A DNA stretch of 64,000 nucleotides from Leucobacter sp. cx-42 (GTDB taxonomy: Bacteria > Actinomycetota > Actinomycetes > Actinomycetales > Microbacteriaceae). A model generated the notes under the pieces. The model had not been told where the DNA came from. It did no database searches and saw only the letters and a list, made by a program, of their open reading frames with translations. Both the position numbers and the translations under genes were made by a program. Position 1 is the first letter of the stretch, and each line of letters begins with the position of its first letter. Location: NCBI RefSeq assembly GCF_014529985.1, contig NZ_JACVMU010000010.1, positions 62,001 through 126,000 of the forward strand. Direction: 5' to 3'. Below, piece after piece: positions 16,501-25,189 of this stretch.

Positions 16501-16708
16501 AAATATTGATGCCGGGTACGGCAGCCTGCGCTGCGGTACCCGCAACGCTCACCAGACCAATGCCAACTGCGATTGCCGCAATTCCAGCAACGATCCGTGA
16601 CCACACGCTGCGGCGTTCCCCACGCTGCTCCTGTGTGTTCGCGATCCCCGGAAGTCCTACTCCCGAAGCGTTCCGCCGCGCTTTCGCGCGCGCCGAATTC
16701 TCCACCAT
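13508..16708 (-). CDS. Large sortase-anchored adhesin (LALTG), 1066 aa
   Basis: The start ATG 16708 is chosen because GGGGGGAA lies just upstream; an in-frame codon at 16741 lacks a ribosome-binding site. The signal peptide is unusually long (about 62 residues) and ends GTAAQA-AV. Several beta-sandwich modules of the fimbrial/isopeptide type follow, and a DUF11/DUF7507-like module near residues 900-1000 (INFTVSNDGREDLIDVRVSD). The C-terminus has LALTG at 1033-1037, a hydrophobic helix and RRRRSA. It is paralogous to the protein encoded at 58838-63508. It is divergent from the ECF sigma fusion gene, a plausible regulator (inference). Confidence 0.87.
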   Translation of the reverse strand: MVENSARAKARRNASGVGLPGIANTQEQRGERRSVWSRIVAGIAAIAVGIGLVSVAGTAAQAAVPGINISVLYKGAVVADDTVIPEGEQMMLRVQYDAAQQIAGKQIKFTLPKQVTVSGGLPKNEAVESAVQNADGTYTVTFKDPLPGDITEGAFAIQLVVGKVDGNTESPISWEIGDDSGGVKIIVEETVTPPENITDSYAKAVNTNLLDEYVVMGDAPEYAFVGLKPELADKKLTYTLTMQSADARTGYAIADALPQGLSYVADSFVAELTAAGETNAIGFAPTVTGNSFAGVVDVPAQSVLKITYDVQVTDLEQLESALREQFRDRKGVPGVYQLQLTNTATFGDEHERKTDVYLRGNIPGVGAGHYFGKSGNWNLRDVIADEQGKLTPAAPMTYTLSANLTPWDERNANFTLQQNAVISDTLIEQASWKTGDGFITIAGEGPLTALTEAAGFSGSAADFAAEKYVGQYAVVGQTLFVNVGKNKGTNVQIKVKAQLNTVAGLPGNDQTTVVGGTSYPWNNKAEFYFGDGNPVKKEHNAQVVVLPKDIEGGVNDTAAFTKTAGAEEVRVVPGESAKVPYRFSIDTAKPKVDPLTSRIVDQINTEIFDVTDLASIPVSGTYGGANLTREHFALSADKSGNVVIELSEAGKQVVAAQPKHQRWTIDVIFTTVPLTGKQTLEIYNRATLHSVDSDWDYWSEDESEATSFGDEAEMRKRVFDRETGKWTANLNAVVEDGAFVDDRFVYAIELIPRGSYGTDFPVNIFTREDVLPESVEFLGFVELDADGVPNLENTTDAETDMRGNVRSSYADGVVTIRQADGTNLDPTEGRIVTYFAVRATDASKPIVNTIAGSEAVITPVGDPSIDIEKWNDEGETPEYDASGALTNDGYEGDHDAAPGFPLTEGEEQKINFTVSNDGREDLIDVRVSDKLIDGVGEITNLVCTFPDDSTGTEWAGPFKIGTQFSCTGTLPGLALDESHSDRATVTAVGIHTGKQVEDSDDWHGATPMTSVPIDPEPGVDPGVKPGTGPTGGLALTGGSTPWVIAGIAALILAAGGALLARRRRSA

Positions 16709-16996
16709 GTTTCCCCCCATAGATGCGTGTAGTTCACGCATTCACGTTTAGAGGCCCGACTCCCGCACTGAGAAAGGGGATTCTTGGAGACAGAAGCCGG
16801 GCCCACTAATACACACCGGCAAAGGACATGAATCGTGACGCGAATCACAAAAATTCATCAGAAGATTCACTACAGGTGTGCATTAATCGCATATTCAACG
16901 CATACTGGATGCTGGGGATTCGCGGCGTTTCACGCCGTTTGGCCGGTACAAGCTGTACCTGGGCCAGCACTGGGGTACGAGTTTGGGGAGGACTCA
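16709..16996. other. Divergent control region between adhesin and ECF sigma gene
   Basis: No gene is seen in 288 bp. The region contains a dyad GGTAC-AAGCT-GTACC (16945-16959) and a small hairpin GGCG/CGCC (about 16924-16937), both upstream of the sigma gene. A weak GGCCCG/CGGGCC pair (16753-16758, 16798-16803) lies in the adhesin leader. These are candidates for regulation of both genes. Confidence 0.5.
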
Positions 16997-18817
16997 ATGG
17001 CCCATATTCAGGTGCGCACAGCACCCGATTCAGTGTTGCTTGAAGCAACTCGATCAGGTGATGTGGACGCATACGGGGAGCTGTGGAACAGGCATGCCCG
17101 GGCAGCCGAAACCGCTTCGCGCAATTTCGCGCCCTCGCTTGATGCTCAAGACCTCGTTTCGGAAGCATTTCTCAAGATCTTCCGTGCGCTCAAAGCGGGC
17201 AAAGGCCCGACTGAAGCGTTCCGTCCCTATATGTATCGGGTGCTCCGATCACTCTCAGCTGATTGGCTGCAAGAACGCGATCCGATCGTCACGTCAACCC
17301 GCGAACCGCTCGACACGGTCCCAGACACAGACACAGCTTGGCCCTGGGACGACGGCGTGCTCGAGGGCGAAATTGCCGTACAGGCATTCCTTGCGCTCGA
17401 CGAACGGTGGAAATCGGTGCTGTGGTACACCGAAGTGGAGCAGCTACCTCCCCGCGAGGTCGCCAAGCTCATGGGAATCTCCCCGAACGGTGTCTCGAAG
17501 CTCGCCGCCCGAGCGCGCGAGGGGCTACGCTTTGCATGGATCGAAGCCCACCTCGCAAACAAGCGTCACGCGCCAGAGTGCGAACGCCCGCTGCGCTTAC
17601 TCCTGAAGCTGCAGCGCGGGCGTCTCGCGACGAAGCTCTCCAATGAGCTCCAGTCGCACCTTGATGACTGTGCGTTTTGCCGCAATGCTGCGTACGAGCT
17701 CGACACCGCCAAGCGTCGTATCGTGCCCGCGCTCCTCCTGCTCATCGTCGGCAGCGGGTCTTCGACGCTGTTCCTCAATGCCTTCGGGCAGACAGCCCCC
17801 GCTTCGGCCGCGGGGTTTTTTCCACCTGCCGACGGTGCTGCCGGGACGCTCGTCCCGCCCGATTTTCTCACCGCGGGCGACGCGGGTGTGCAGGCTGTAG
17901 CTGCCGCAACGGCGGGAGCTACAGCGGCCGGCGCGAGTGGAAGCTCTGCGAGTGCCGGCACCGCTGGGGCGAAGGGCTTCCTGTCCCTGCTGCGTTCTCC
18001 GGTCAATGCGGTCGCAGCGGGCAGCGCCACTGTGCTCGGCGCCGCAGGCGCCATTGCGATTGCGGCAGGCGTGCTGGCGCCAACGGCCGAAGAAACCACT
18101 GCTGCCCCAACTCCGGACACCAGTGTTTCAGTTCCAGGTAACAGCACCTCAGAGCTGTCTACCCCCATTACAGATCCGAGTGCACTCTCCGCACAGGAAG
18201 AGCGCCCCGAACCAGGCGCCGACCCCTCACATCCGCAGAACGATGGCGTGGCGGTGTTCGACGGCAATACCGAGCCACCGACAGGCACCGATACCCACGG
18301 GCCAGACTCATCTGGCGATGGCGACTCCGATGGCACCGGCACCGGTGAGAAGCCCGATCCCGGAACCGACGGAAATGAAGACGGCGGCACAGACGGTGGC
18401 GACGACGGTGATGGCGACACTGGTGGTGAGACGCCGAATGATGGCTATGATCATTCACTCTTCCCAAACCAGCTGTGCTTCTTCGAGCACGAAGGTCCGG
18501 GTTCGATCAATCTTGCGGGCGTAGCCTCAGACCCCGGTTACGTAAAGGTGCGCATCACACAGCCACCCGCCAAGCATCCCGTAGAACTCATCGTCGCAAA
18601 TGGCGTCACCACAGTTACCGGATATGGCAACTGGTGGTTTACGGAACCCCTCAACCCGCTCGAGAAGTGGGACGGACTCGCGCCAGGAGACATTCGTAAC
18701 ACCCTCGTTGAGGTGCAATTGCTCACGTTCGACGGCCGCAAATCCCCGTGGAAGCCCGTCACCCTGCCGGTCACGCCGCCCCCGATCGAAACCTGCGGGC
18801 TCGTTCCGGTGAGCTAA
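16997..18817 (+). CDS. ECF sigma factor fused to ZAS zinc motif, TM segments and exported C-terminal domain
   Basis: This is a 606-residue protein; ATG 16997 follows GGGGAGGAC. Residues of about 10-95 form sigma region 2 (LVSEAFLKIFRALKAGKGP) and 125-190 region 4 (LPPREVAKLMGISPNGVSKL). The anti-sigma zinc signature HLDDCAFC (His221, Cys225, Cys228) follows. A hydrophobic segment comes near 240-260 and a second near 335-360. Next come an Asp/Gly/Thr-rich linker of about 120 residues and a terminal beta-like domain with cysteines (NQLCFFEHEG, ETCGLVPVS). One chain therefore combines sigma, anti-sigma-like and surface parts. The adhesin gene diverges from it and is a candidate target. Confidence 0.85.
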   Translation: MAHIQVRTAPDSVLLEATRSGDVDAYGELWNRHARAAETASRNFAPSLDAQDLVSEAFLKIFRALKAGKGPTEAFRPYMYRVLRSLSADWLQERDPIVTSTREPLDTVPDTDTAWPWDDGVLEGEIAVQAFLALDERWKSVLWYTEVEQLPPREVAKLMGISPNGVSKLAARAREGLRFAWIEAHLANKRHAPECERPLRLLLKLQRGRLATKLSNELQSHLDDCAFCRNAAYELDTAKRRIVPALLLLIVGSGSSTLFLNAFGQTAPASAAGFFPPADGAAGTLVPPDFLTAGDAGVQAVAAATAGATAAGASGSSASAGTAGAKGFLSLLRSPVNAVAAGSATVLGAAGAIAIAAGVLAPTAEETTAAPTPDTSVSVPGNSTSELSTPITDPSALSAQEERPEPGADPSHPQNDGVAVFDGNTEPPTGTDTHGPDSSGDGDSDGTGTGEKPDPGTDGNEDGGTDGGDDGDGDTGGETPNDGYDHSLFPNQLCFFEHEGPGSINLAGVASDPGYVKVRITQPPAKHPVELIVANGVTTVTGYGNWWFTEPLNPLEKWDGLAPGDIRNTLVEVQLLTFDGRKSPWKPVTLPVTPPPIETCGLVPVS

Positions 18818-18966
18818 CGGTGTGTGCCGGTCAGCCCCACATGCGACCGATGGGCACCGCAGTGCTCCCTGAGCAACAGCGCGCGCTAGGTGTGGCCTGC
18901 AACGAACGCGCTCATCGAGCAAGGCGAACCAAGCTCAACGACATGACCTTCACCCGAGAAAAAACA

Positions 18967-18992
18967 AAACCCCCTGGCGAACCAGGGGGTTT
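18967..18992 (-). terminator. Terminator after tRNA pair 1
   Basis: Arms at 18967-18977 and 18982-18992 surround a CGAA loop. Read leftward they are followed by TTTTGTTTTTTC. The hairpin sits just past the 3' end of the tRNA-Met gene. The region 18818-18966 shows no other feature. Confidence 0.88.
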
Positions 18993-19005
18993 AATCGGCT
19001 TGTCG

Positions 19006-19079
19006 TAGCTGAGGCGGGACTCGATCCCGCGACCTCACGATTATGAGTCGTGCGCTCTAACCAGCTGAGCTACTCAGCC
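19006..19079 (-). tRNA. tRNA-Met (CAT), elongator type
   Basis: The 74-nt cloverleaf reads on the minus strand. The anticodon loop is CTCATAA, and the T-arm is CGGGATCGAGTCCCG. The acceptor pairs GGCTGAG with CTCAGCT and includes a G-U at the end. CCA is not encoded. It is identical to the copy at 19334-19407. Confidence 0.93.
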
Positions 19080-19108
19080 ATATTCTCTGCAAGAGAGAAA
19101 CAAGCCAG

Positions 19109-19180
<72 letters not shown>

Positions 19181-19295
19181 GTAGTTATCTTGCGACAACC
19201 GTTCTATCTTAACAAGCACCATCACCGGTGCGAAATCCCACACACACGGCGTGTCACAAGGCGACCACCTGCAGAAAAGCAGACACAAACAACAA

Positions 19296-19318
19296 AACCC
19301 CCGCCAAAAGCGGGGGTT
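19296..19318 (-). terminator. Terminator after tRNA pair 2
   Basis: Arms AACCCCCGC/GCGGGGGTT at 19296-19304 and 19310-19318 are followed leftward by TTTGTTGTTTG. Each Thr-Met pair therefore has its own terminator. Confidence 0.85.
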
Positions 19319-19333
19319 CTGCGCGACTCTTCG

Positions 19334-19407
19334 TAGCTGAGGCGGGACTCGATCCCGCGACCTCACGATTATGAGTCGTGCGCTCTAACCAGCTGAGCTA
19401 CTCAGCC
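19334..19407 (-). tRNA. tRNA-Met (CAT), second identical copy
   Basis: All 74 nt match the copy at 19006-19079. The flanking spacers differ. Confidence 0.93.
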
Positions 19408-19436
19408 ATACTCGGCCCGAAGACCAAAAGAGTCAG

Positions 19437-19508
<72 letters not shown>

Positions 19509-19723
19509 GTCGTTGTCGATGACAACTGCTATACAGTACCAATAGATTTTGGACTCACGCAAATCAGCCCCCTTTTAGGTGGATTTTTGGCTCAGGCATT
19601 AGGATCGATGAAGAAATGCGGGCGTGTCGATTGCTCGATTCGGGTGCGAGAAACGCACACCAAAGATACGCGCAAGCACACACTGTCACCGCCCCACCAG
19701 CACCTCACAAAGGAGCCCACACC

Positions 19724-20203
19724 GTGAAGAACGCAGTAGTGACCACGATCGGACTGCTTCTCGCAGCCTGGATGTCGCTGAGCCACTGGGCATTCGGCAT
19801 TGGCGGCCCGCTGACGTGGTGGTACCTCCCCTGCATCGGCCTGACGTTCGCGGCGCTCCAGCTCTGGCTTGCGCAGCGCATGCGTGTGACGGTGGCGAAC
19901 GGCAAGCGCACGAGCCGCAGCACGGTCGTCGCAATCATCCTGTCGTGGGCGTGCGCGGTCGGCTTCGGCCTCACGGTGCCGAACGAGGTCGCGGGCGAGC
20001 TCGTCTCGATCGTGAGCCCTGCTTCAGGTGGCGGCCTCTCGATCGGCATGTCCATCGCCCTCTGCAACCCGCTCGGCATCATTGCCTTCGCGATCGGCGG
20101 CATCGCGGTCGCCTTCGCGATCAATGACTCGCGTGACAAGCGCGAGGAAGAAGAAGAGTACTACCCCGGTGAGGGCGAGATGCCCAAGCATCCGCTCGCG
20201 TAA
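19724..20203 (+). CDS. Small multi-pass membrane protein of unknown function
   Basis: This is a 159-residue protein with a GTG start at 19724 after AAAGGAGCCCACACC. Four hydrophobic segments (about residues 4-22, 28-48, 65-85 and 100-130) are followed by a charged tail (KREEEEEYYPGEGEMPKHPL). No family is recognised. It lies 41 nt before the threonine aldolase gene. Confidence 0.7.
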   Translation: MKNAVVTTIGLLLAAWMSLSHWAFGIGGPLTWWYLPCIGLTFAALQLWLAQRMRVTVANGKRTSRSTVVAIILSWACAVGFGLTVPNEVAGELVSIVSPASGGGLSIGMSIALCNPLGIIAFAIGGIAVAFAINDSRDKREEEEEYYPGEGEMPKHPLA

Positions 20204-20244
20204 CACCGGCACGCCACCCGCCCCAACAGGCGTACGCTGAAGCA

Positions 20245-21267
20245 ATGAGCACCACATCCTTCGCGTCCGATAACTGGGCAGGCATTCACCCCGAGGTTCT
20301 TACGGCAATCGCTGAGGCGAATGTCGGTCACCAGCCGGCGTATGGCGGCGACGAGTGGACGGGCCGCTTCCAGGATCTCGTGAAGCAGCTCTTCGGCACC
20401 GAGGCTGAGGCGTTTCCCGTACTGAACGGCACGGGCGCGAACGTGCTTTCGCTGCAGGCTGCCTCGCCACGATGGGGCGCGATCATTTGCGCTCGCACGG
20501 CACACATCGCGACCGATGAGACCGGCGCCCCTGAGAAGACGGGCGGACTCAAGCTCCTCACCGTCGACACCCCTGACGGCAAGCTCACTCCCGAGCTCGC
20601 TGCCCGCGAGGCGTGGGGCTTCGGCAATCCGCACCGCGCTGAACCGTCGGTCATCTCGATCTCGCAGTCGACCGAGTTTGGCACGGTCTACACCGCGGCT
20701 GAGATCCGCGCGCTCGCTGACTTCGCGCACGAGCACGACATGCTCCTGCACCTCGATGGCTCGCGCCTCGGGAACGCAGCCGCCTTCCTTGGCGCGACCT
20801 TCGCCGAGCTCACGACCGACGCTGGCGTCGACATTCTGAGCCTGGGTGGCACCAAGAACGGATTGCTCGGCGCAGAGGCTGTGGTGGTGTTGCGTCCCGG
20901 ATCCGCGCCAGGACTCCCCCACCTCCGCAAGATCAACCTCCAGCTCGGCTCCAAGATGCGCTTCGTTTCGGCGCAGTTGCTCGCGCTGTACGAGGGCGAT
21001 CTGTGGGATCGATCCGCCTCCCATGCGAACGCAATGGCGGCTCGCCTCGCAGCGGGTATCGCAGAAATTCCGGGGGCGCGGATCGCGCACGCCGTCGAAT
21101 CCAACACCGTCTTCGCGCATCTGCCAGCCGACATGGCTGCGCGCGGCCAGGCGGCCTTCGCGTTCGGCGGTTGGCCCGGCGGCGACGCCGACCTCTACCG
21201 CCTCATGTGTGCCTTCGACACGACCGAAGCCGACGTCGAAGCGTTGCTCACAGCGCTCCGCGGCTAG
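20245..21267 (+). CDS. ltaE: Low-specificity L-threonine aldolase (PLP-dependent)
   Basis: This 340-residue fold-type I PLP enzyme is predicted to cleave L-threonine/allo-threonine to glycine and acetaldehyde. Diagnostic segments are the N-terminal FASDNWAGIHPEV, the cofactor-stacking TAHIATDETGAPE, the HLDGSRLGNAA aspartate/arginine motif, and the Schiff-base Lys204 in LSLGGTKNG. Length is normal for the family. Its stop codon directly abuts the stop of the convergent MFS gene with no bases between. Substrate preference (L- or L-allo-threonine) cannot be read from sequence. Confidence 0.92.
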   Translation: MSTTSFASDNWAGIHPEVLTAIAEANVGHQPAYGGDEWTGRFQDLVKQLFGTEAEAFPVLNGTGANVLSLQAASPRWGAIICARTAHIATDETGAPEKTGGLKLLTVDTPDGKLTPELAAREAWGFGNPHRAEPSVISISQSTEFGTVYTAAEIRALADFAHEHDMLLHLDGSRLGNAAAFLGATFAELTTDAGVDILSLGGTKNGLLGAEAVVVLRPGSAPGLPHLRKINLQLGSKMRFVSAQLLALYEGDLWDRSASHANAMAARLAAGIAEIPGARIAHAVESNTVFAHLPADMAARGQAAFAFGGWPGGDADLYRLMCAFDTTEADVEALLTALRG

Positions 21268-22500
21268 TTAGCTCGCGCTCCGCGCATCGCGCGCGAGCCG
21301 GCGAATCGCGACCCCGGCCATCACGAACGAGCCGCCCGACAGGACGAGCATCGTGAGGAAGGTCGGGGCCGCGCTGTCTGTGCCAAAGACGCTCCCGAGC
21401 GGGGTGCCCAGCGCACCGAAGAGGAACTGGCCGAAGCCGACGATCGACGATCCGGCACCGACCATGCCGGCCGCCTGCCCGACCGCGAGCGCCGATGCGC
21501 CAGGCATGATCATGCCCGTTGCGAAGGTGAACGTGCCAATGATCGCGATGTATGCGGGCAGCGGGAAGACGCCGATGAGCGCGAGCGCTGCGCCCGTGAC
21601 GATCATCAGCAACTGGATGCTCTGCCCGACGCGGAGTGAGCGGTGGGGACCGATCCGCCCAGCGAGGCGTGCATTGAACAGGGCGCCGACCATGAACGTC
21701 ACCGAGCCGAACGAGAAGATCAGCGAGTACTCAACTGGTGAGAGCTCGTAGATGCCCTGCGCGATGAACGACGAGGCGCTGATGTAGACCATCATGGCGG
21801 CGTATCCGAGGCCGAATGCCAGCGCGAAGCCCATGAACTGCGGCTTGCGCACGAGGGAGCCAATGTTGCCAGCGAGGACGCGCGCGTCGAACGGCTGCCG
21901 CTTGTCGAGCGACAAGCTCTCGGGGATCTTGAGCGCCGCGGCGATGAACATGCCCACCGAGAGCAGGCTCAGGCAGACCATGGGGGCGCGCCATCCGCCG
22001 AGCTGTGTGAGCCACGCGCCAAGCGGATTACCGAGCGCGGGACCGAACGAGATGATGACGAACAGCACGCTGTAAGATTTCGCGGTCGTGCGCGGATCTG
22101 AAATGTCCGAGATCACCGCACGCGCAAGCACTGTTCCGGCAGCGCCAGCCAAGCCCTGCAAGAACCGCACGGCGATAAACATCTCGATCGACAGGCTGAA
22201 CACGACCGTGACGCCGCAGAGCGCGAAGATCGCGAGGCCAATCAGCAGCGTGAAGCGGCGGCCGAGGGCATCCGAGATCGAGCCGATGATGAGCTGACCG
22301 CACGCGCCGCCAATAAGGAACGCCGTCAGTGTGAGCTGTGCACCAGATGCGCCGACTCCGAACGCCTCAGCGATGCTCGGGAACGCCGGAAGATACAGAT
22401 CGGTCGAGAGCGAACCGGCCATCGAGATGTATCCGAGGACGAGCATCAGGCCCGGGGTAATACGTCCCGACGGTGGTGCAACGCTGCGTCCGATCATCAT
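21268..22500 (-). CDS. MFS drug-resistance transporter, Bcr/CflA type
   Basis: This is a 410-residue, 12-TM proton-driven exporter. The early motif STDLYLPAFPSIAEAFG and the loop 2-3 signature GSISDALGRRFTLLIG are typical of the Bcr/CflA subfamily (bicyclomycin, chloramphenicol, other drugs). The start is one of two consecutive ATGs (22500 or 22497); the upstream ribosome-binding site is weak. Substrate is not deducible. Confidence 0.88.
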   Translation of the reverse strand: MMIGRSVAPPSGRITPGLMLVLGYISMAGSLSTDLYLPAFPSIAEAFGVGASGAQLTLTAFLIGGACGQLIIGSISDALGRRFTLLIGLAIFALCGVTVVFSLSIEMFIAVRFLQGLAGAAGTVLARAVISDISDPRTTAKSYSVLFVIISFGPALGNPLGAWLTQLGGWRAPMVCLSLLSVGMFIAAALKIPESLSLDKRQPFDARVLAGNIGSLVRKPQFMGFALAFGLGYAAMMVYISASSFIAQGIYELSPVEYSLIFSFGSVTFMVGALFNARLAGRIGPHRSLRVGQSIQLLMIVTGAALALIGVFPLPAYIAIIGTFTFATGMIMPGASALAVGQAAGMVGAGSSIVGFGQFLFGALGTPLGSVFGTDSAAPTFLTMLVLSGGSFVMAGVAIRRLARDARSAS

Positions 22501-22586
22501 TCCAGGCTATCGCAGGGGTGCCCGCATTGCGCGAGGCAGATGCACACCCCTGCGATGTGAGTACGTTACTGAGCGTTCCTGCGGCA

Positions 22587-22628
22587 CGCTGAAGCCCCGC
22601 ACACCAATCGGTGCACGGGGCTTCAGCG
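22587..22628 (-). terminator. Hairpin terminator after the first amino-acid ABC operon
   Basis: Perfect 13-nt arms lie at 22587-22599 and 22616-22628, with an inner CACC/GGTG extension. No T-run follows, so it may be a hairpin that needs other factors or stabilises the 3' end. Confidence 0.65.
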
Positions 22629-22653
22629 TACGGCGCGAGACGCCTCAGAGCCG

Positions 22654-23409
22654 CTACAGCCCAGCAACGCGCGAGAGGAATTCCTTCGTCTCGGGATGCT
22701 GCGGGTTTTCGAAGATCTGCTCGGGGGTTCCCGATTCGATGAGGCGACCCTTCGAGAGGAAGACGACGCGGTCTGCGACCTTACGCGCGAACGACATCTC
22801 GTGGGTGGCCATGACGATGGTCGAGCCCGACTGCTTGAGTTCGCCTACGAGGTCAAGGACCTCCCCGACGAGCTGCGGATCGAGCGCGCTCGTGATCTCA
22901 TCGAGCAGAAGCAGGCGCGGATCAGTCGCGAGCGCACGCACGATCGCCACGCGCTGCTGCTGACCACCAGAGAGACGGTCGGGGAATTCCTTCGCTTTCG
23001 CGCCGAGGCCAATGCGCTCGAGGAGTTCCATGCCGCGCTTCTCTGCGTCGCGCTTCGAGACGCCGAATACCTTGCGGCTTGCAAGGGTGACGTTGTCGAG
23101 CACGGAGAGGTGCGGGAAGAGGTTGTAGTGCTGGAACACGACGCCAACCCGGGCGCGCACGCTATCAACGTTCGCGCGGGGGTCGGTGATGTCTTCGTCA
23201 CCGAGGAAGATCTGACCGTCATCTACCCGCTCAAGCAGGTTGATGGTCTTCAGCAGGGTCGACTTACCCGAGCCACTCGCACCGATGAGCACGACGACCT
23301 CGTGCGCGTTGACATCGAGATCGATGCCGCGCAGGACCGGGGTCTCACCGAACCACTTCTGGACGCCACGGACGCTGAGGACGGGCGTTGTTGCCTGGTC
23401 GGCACTCAT
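22654..23409 (-). CDS. Polar amino-acid ABC transporter ATP-binding protein
   Basis: This is a 251-residue GlnQ/HisP-type ATPase. It has Walker A GASGSGKST, Q-loop VVFQHYNLFPHLSV, signature [15 protein letters not shown], Walker B LLLLDEITSALDP and switch His in MATHEMSFARKVAD. Its start overlaps the permease stop by 4 nt. It energises uptake through the permease and binding protein encoded immediately upstream. Confidence 0.95.
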   Translation of the reverse strand: MSADQATTPVLSVRGVQKWFGETPVLRGIDLDVNAHEVVVLIGASGSGKSTLLKTINLLERVDDGQIFLGDEDITDPRANVDSVRARVGVVFQHYNLFPHLSVLDNVTLASRKVFGVSKRDAEKRGMELLERIGLGAKAKEFPDRLSGGQQQRVAIVRALATDPRLLLLDEITSALDPQLVGEVLDLVGELKQSGSTIVMATHEMSFARKVADRVVFLSKGRLIESGTPEQIFENPQHPETKEFLSRVAGL

Positions 23410-24281
23410 ACCTGACCACCAATCTGCTCGCGGCGCTGTGCACGGGCGGTGTACCAGTCAGTCACGCGGATCATCGGCCACGACAGCAGCACGAAGAAGA
23501 TACCCGCGACGACGTACGGCGTGAAGTTGTAGGCGCTTGCGACCTCGATCTGGGCGGCGCGGATCGCGTCAACCGCACCGAGCACCGAGATCAGGCCGAC
23601 GTCCTTCTGCATGGACACGAAGTCGTTCATGAGCGCGGGCGTGACCTTGCGGACGGCCTGCGGCATGACGACGAGGCGGAGCGTCTTCGCGTGGCTCAAG
23701 CCGAGCGAGCGCGCTGCCATGCGCTGTGAGGGGTGCACGGCTTCGATACCAGCGCGAAGCACCTCTGCGATGTACGAGGAGTAGGTCAGGGTCAGCGCGA
23801 TTGCGCCCCAGACCTGCATGGGCAGGTGACCGACGAAGCCGAGACCGGGCAGACCGAAGCCAACCAAGTACAGGACGAGCAGCACGGGAATGCCACGGAA
23901 GAAGTCGGTGTACAGAGCTGCGCCAAGGCGGATCGGGGTGAAGACCGCGCCCTTGAGCGTACGAGCGATCGCGAGCAGCGAGCCGAAGATCGCCACGAGA
24001 ATCGAGGTGAAGAACAGCACCTGGACGTTGAGCCAGAGGCCCTTGAGAATCTCGGGGGCCGAGGCCTTTGCGATCTCCCAGTCGAAGAACGAGCGCTTGA
24101 CGTCTTCCCAGCCGGGGCTGTTGACGAGCGCGATCCAGACAACGATCGCGAAGACGATCGTGCTGAGGATGCTGATGGCGAGCGACTTAACGCTCTGCTT
24201 GCGACGGAACGCACGGCGCCCGACCTCTACCTCACTGGGTACAGGTCGGGCGCCGTGGTCACTTGAAGTCACTGAAGACAA
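23406..24281 (-). CDS. Amino-acid ABC transporter permease
   Basis: This is a 291-residue HisM/GlnP-type permease. The EAA-like loop is in YIAEVLRAGIEAVHPSQRMA. A TTG at 24281 is the likely start, with an AAGG about 12 nt upstream; a GTG at 24272 is possible. The soluble N-terminus of about 40 residues is longer than usual. Binding-protein, permease and ATPase genes follow in that order. Confidence 0.93.
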   Translation of the reverse strand: MSSVTSSDHGARPVPSEVEVGRRAFRRKQSVKSLAISILSTIVFAIVVWIALVNSPGWEDVKRSFFDWEIAKASAPEILKGLWLNVQVLFFTSILVAIFGSLLAIARTLKGAVFTPIRLGAALYTDFFRGIPVLLVLYLVGFGLPGLGFVGHLPMQVWGAIALTLTYSSYIAEVLRAGIEAVHPSQRMAARSLGLSHAKTLRLVVMPQAVRKVTPALMNDFVSMQKDVGLISVLGAVDAIRAAQIEVASAYNFTPYVVAGIFFVLLSWPMIRVTDWYTARAQRREQIGGQV

Positions 24282-24294
24282 TTCGTGAAAAGCC

Positions 24295-25131
24295 TTACTT
24301 CAGAACCGGAGCGCCGCTGTTGTCAGCGATCCACTTCTCAGCGAGCTCATCGAGCGTGCCGTTCTCACGAAGGGTGTCGATTGCCTCGCTCACGGGCTTC
24401 GTCAGCGACGAATCCTTTGCAAGGAGCACCGAAAGCTTGTCGCCAGCCTGCGAGCTTTCGATCTGGCCAACGAGCTTGCCGTTCTCGAGCACGCCGTACG
24501 CGTTGTAGAACGCGGTGGGGATGTCGGTGACGAGCGCGTCGATGGTGCCAGCCTGGAGCGCCATGACTGCGTCCTCAGTGCTGTTGAAGATCTGGGGGTC
24601 AACGCCCACAACTTCCTTGACAACCTTGATCGAGGTCGAAGCTGCTGCAACACCGAGCTTGACGTTCTTCAGGTCAGCGATCGATGCAACACTTGCTGCC
24701 TTCGAATCTTCGGTGGTGACAACAGCCTGGCCGGTCTCGTAGTACGGCGTCGAGAAGTCGACAGCGTTCTCACGCTCGGGCGTAGCCGAGTACTGCTGGA
24801 TGTTGAAGTCGAAGTCCTTCGGACCCGGCGCAATTGCCGCGTCGAAGGGGGTGCGGGTCCAAACAACCTCGTCCTTGGCGAAGCCAAGCTCGTCAGCGAT
24901 TGCGTACGCAACGGCTGCTTCGAGGCCCTCGCCCGACTCGGGGTCATCATTCTCTACCCACGGCGAGTACGCCGGGTTGCCGGTAGCAATGGTGATCTTG
25001 CCCGGGGTAACGGTCTCGAGGCCGTGAGTGGTCTCTGCTGCCGTGTCAGCGCCTGCACACGACGAGAGCGCGAGCAATGCTGCGAGGGCGCCCGCTACTG
25101 CGGACGAACGACGAAGGAACTTGCTGTTCAC
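24295..25131 (-). CDS. Amino-acid ABC transporter substrate-binding lipoprotein
   Basis: This 278-residue family 3 solute-binding protein starts at GTG 25131 after GGAGACAAACA. The lipobox LSSC (Cys27) predicts a lipid anchor. The core shows the expected order: ITIATGNPAYSPWV, GLEAAVAYAIADELGF, DFSTPYYETGQAVV and DALVTDIPTAFY. The ligand is probably a polar amino acid but cannot be specified. Confidence 0.93.
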   Translation of the reverse strand: MNSKFLRRSSAVAGALAALLALSSCAGADTAAETTHGLETVTPGKITIATGNPAYSPWVENDDPESGEGLEAAVAYAIADELGFAKDEVVWTRTPFDAAIAPGPKDFDFNIQQYSATPERENAVDFSTPYYETGQAVVTTEDSKAASVASIADLKNVKLGVAAASTSIKVVKEVVGVDPQIFNSTEDAVMALQAGTIDALVTDIPTAFYNAYGVLENGKLVGQIESSQAGDKLSVLLAKDSSLTKPVSEAIDTLRENGTLDELAEKWIADNSGAPVLK

Positions 25132-25189
25132 TGTTTGTCTCCAAAAGGTTCTGGCGCGCGGCTGCGGATTTGCGCGCTAATGGTCAATT

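Noticed and set aside
14816-16600. Long plus-strand open frame of 594 codons opposite the LALTG adhesin
   Set aside because: It is the complement of a well-supported surface protein gene. Its translation has no domain pattern, and composition reflects GC-rich antisense codons.
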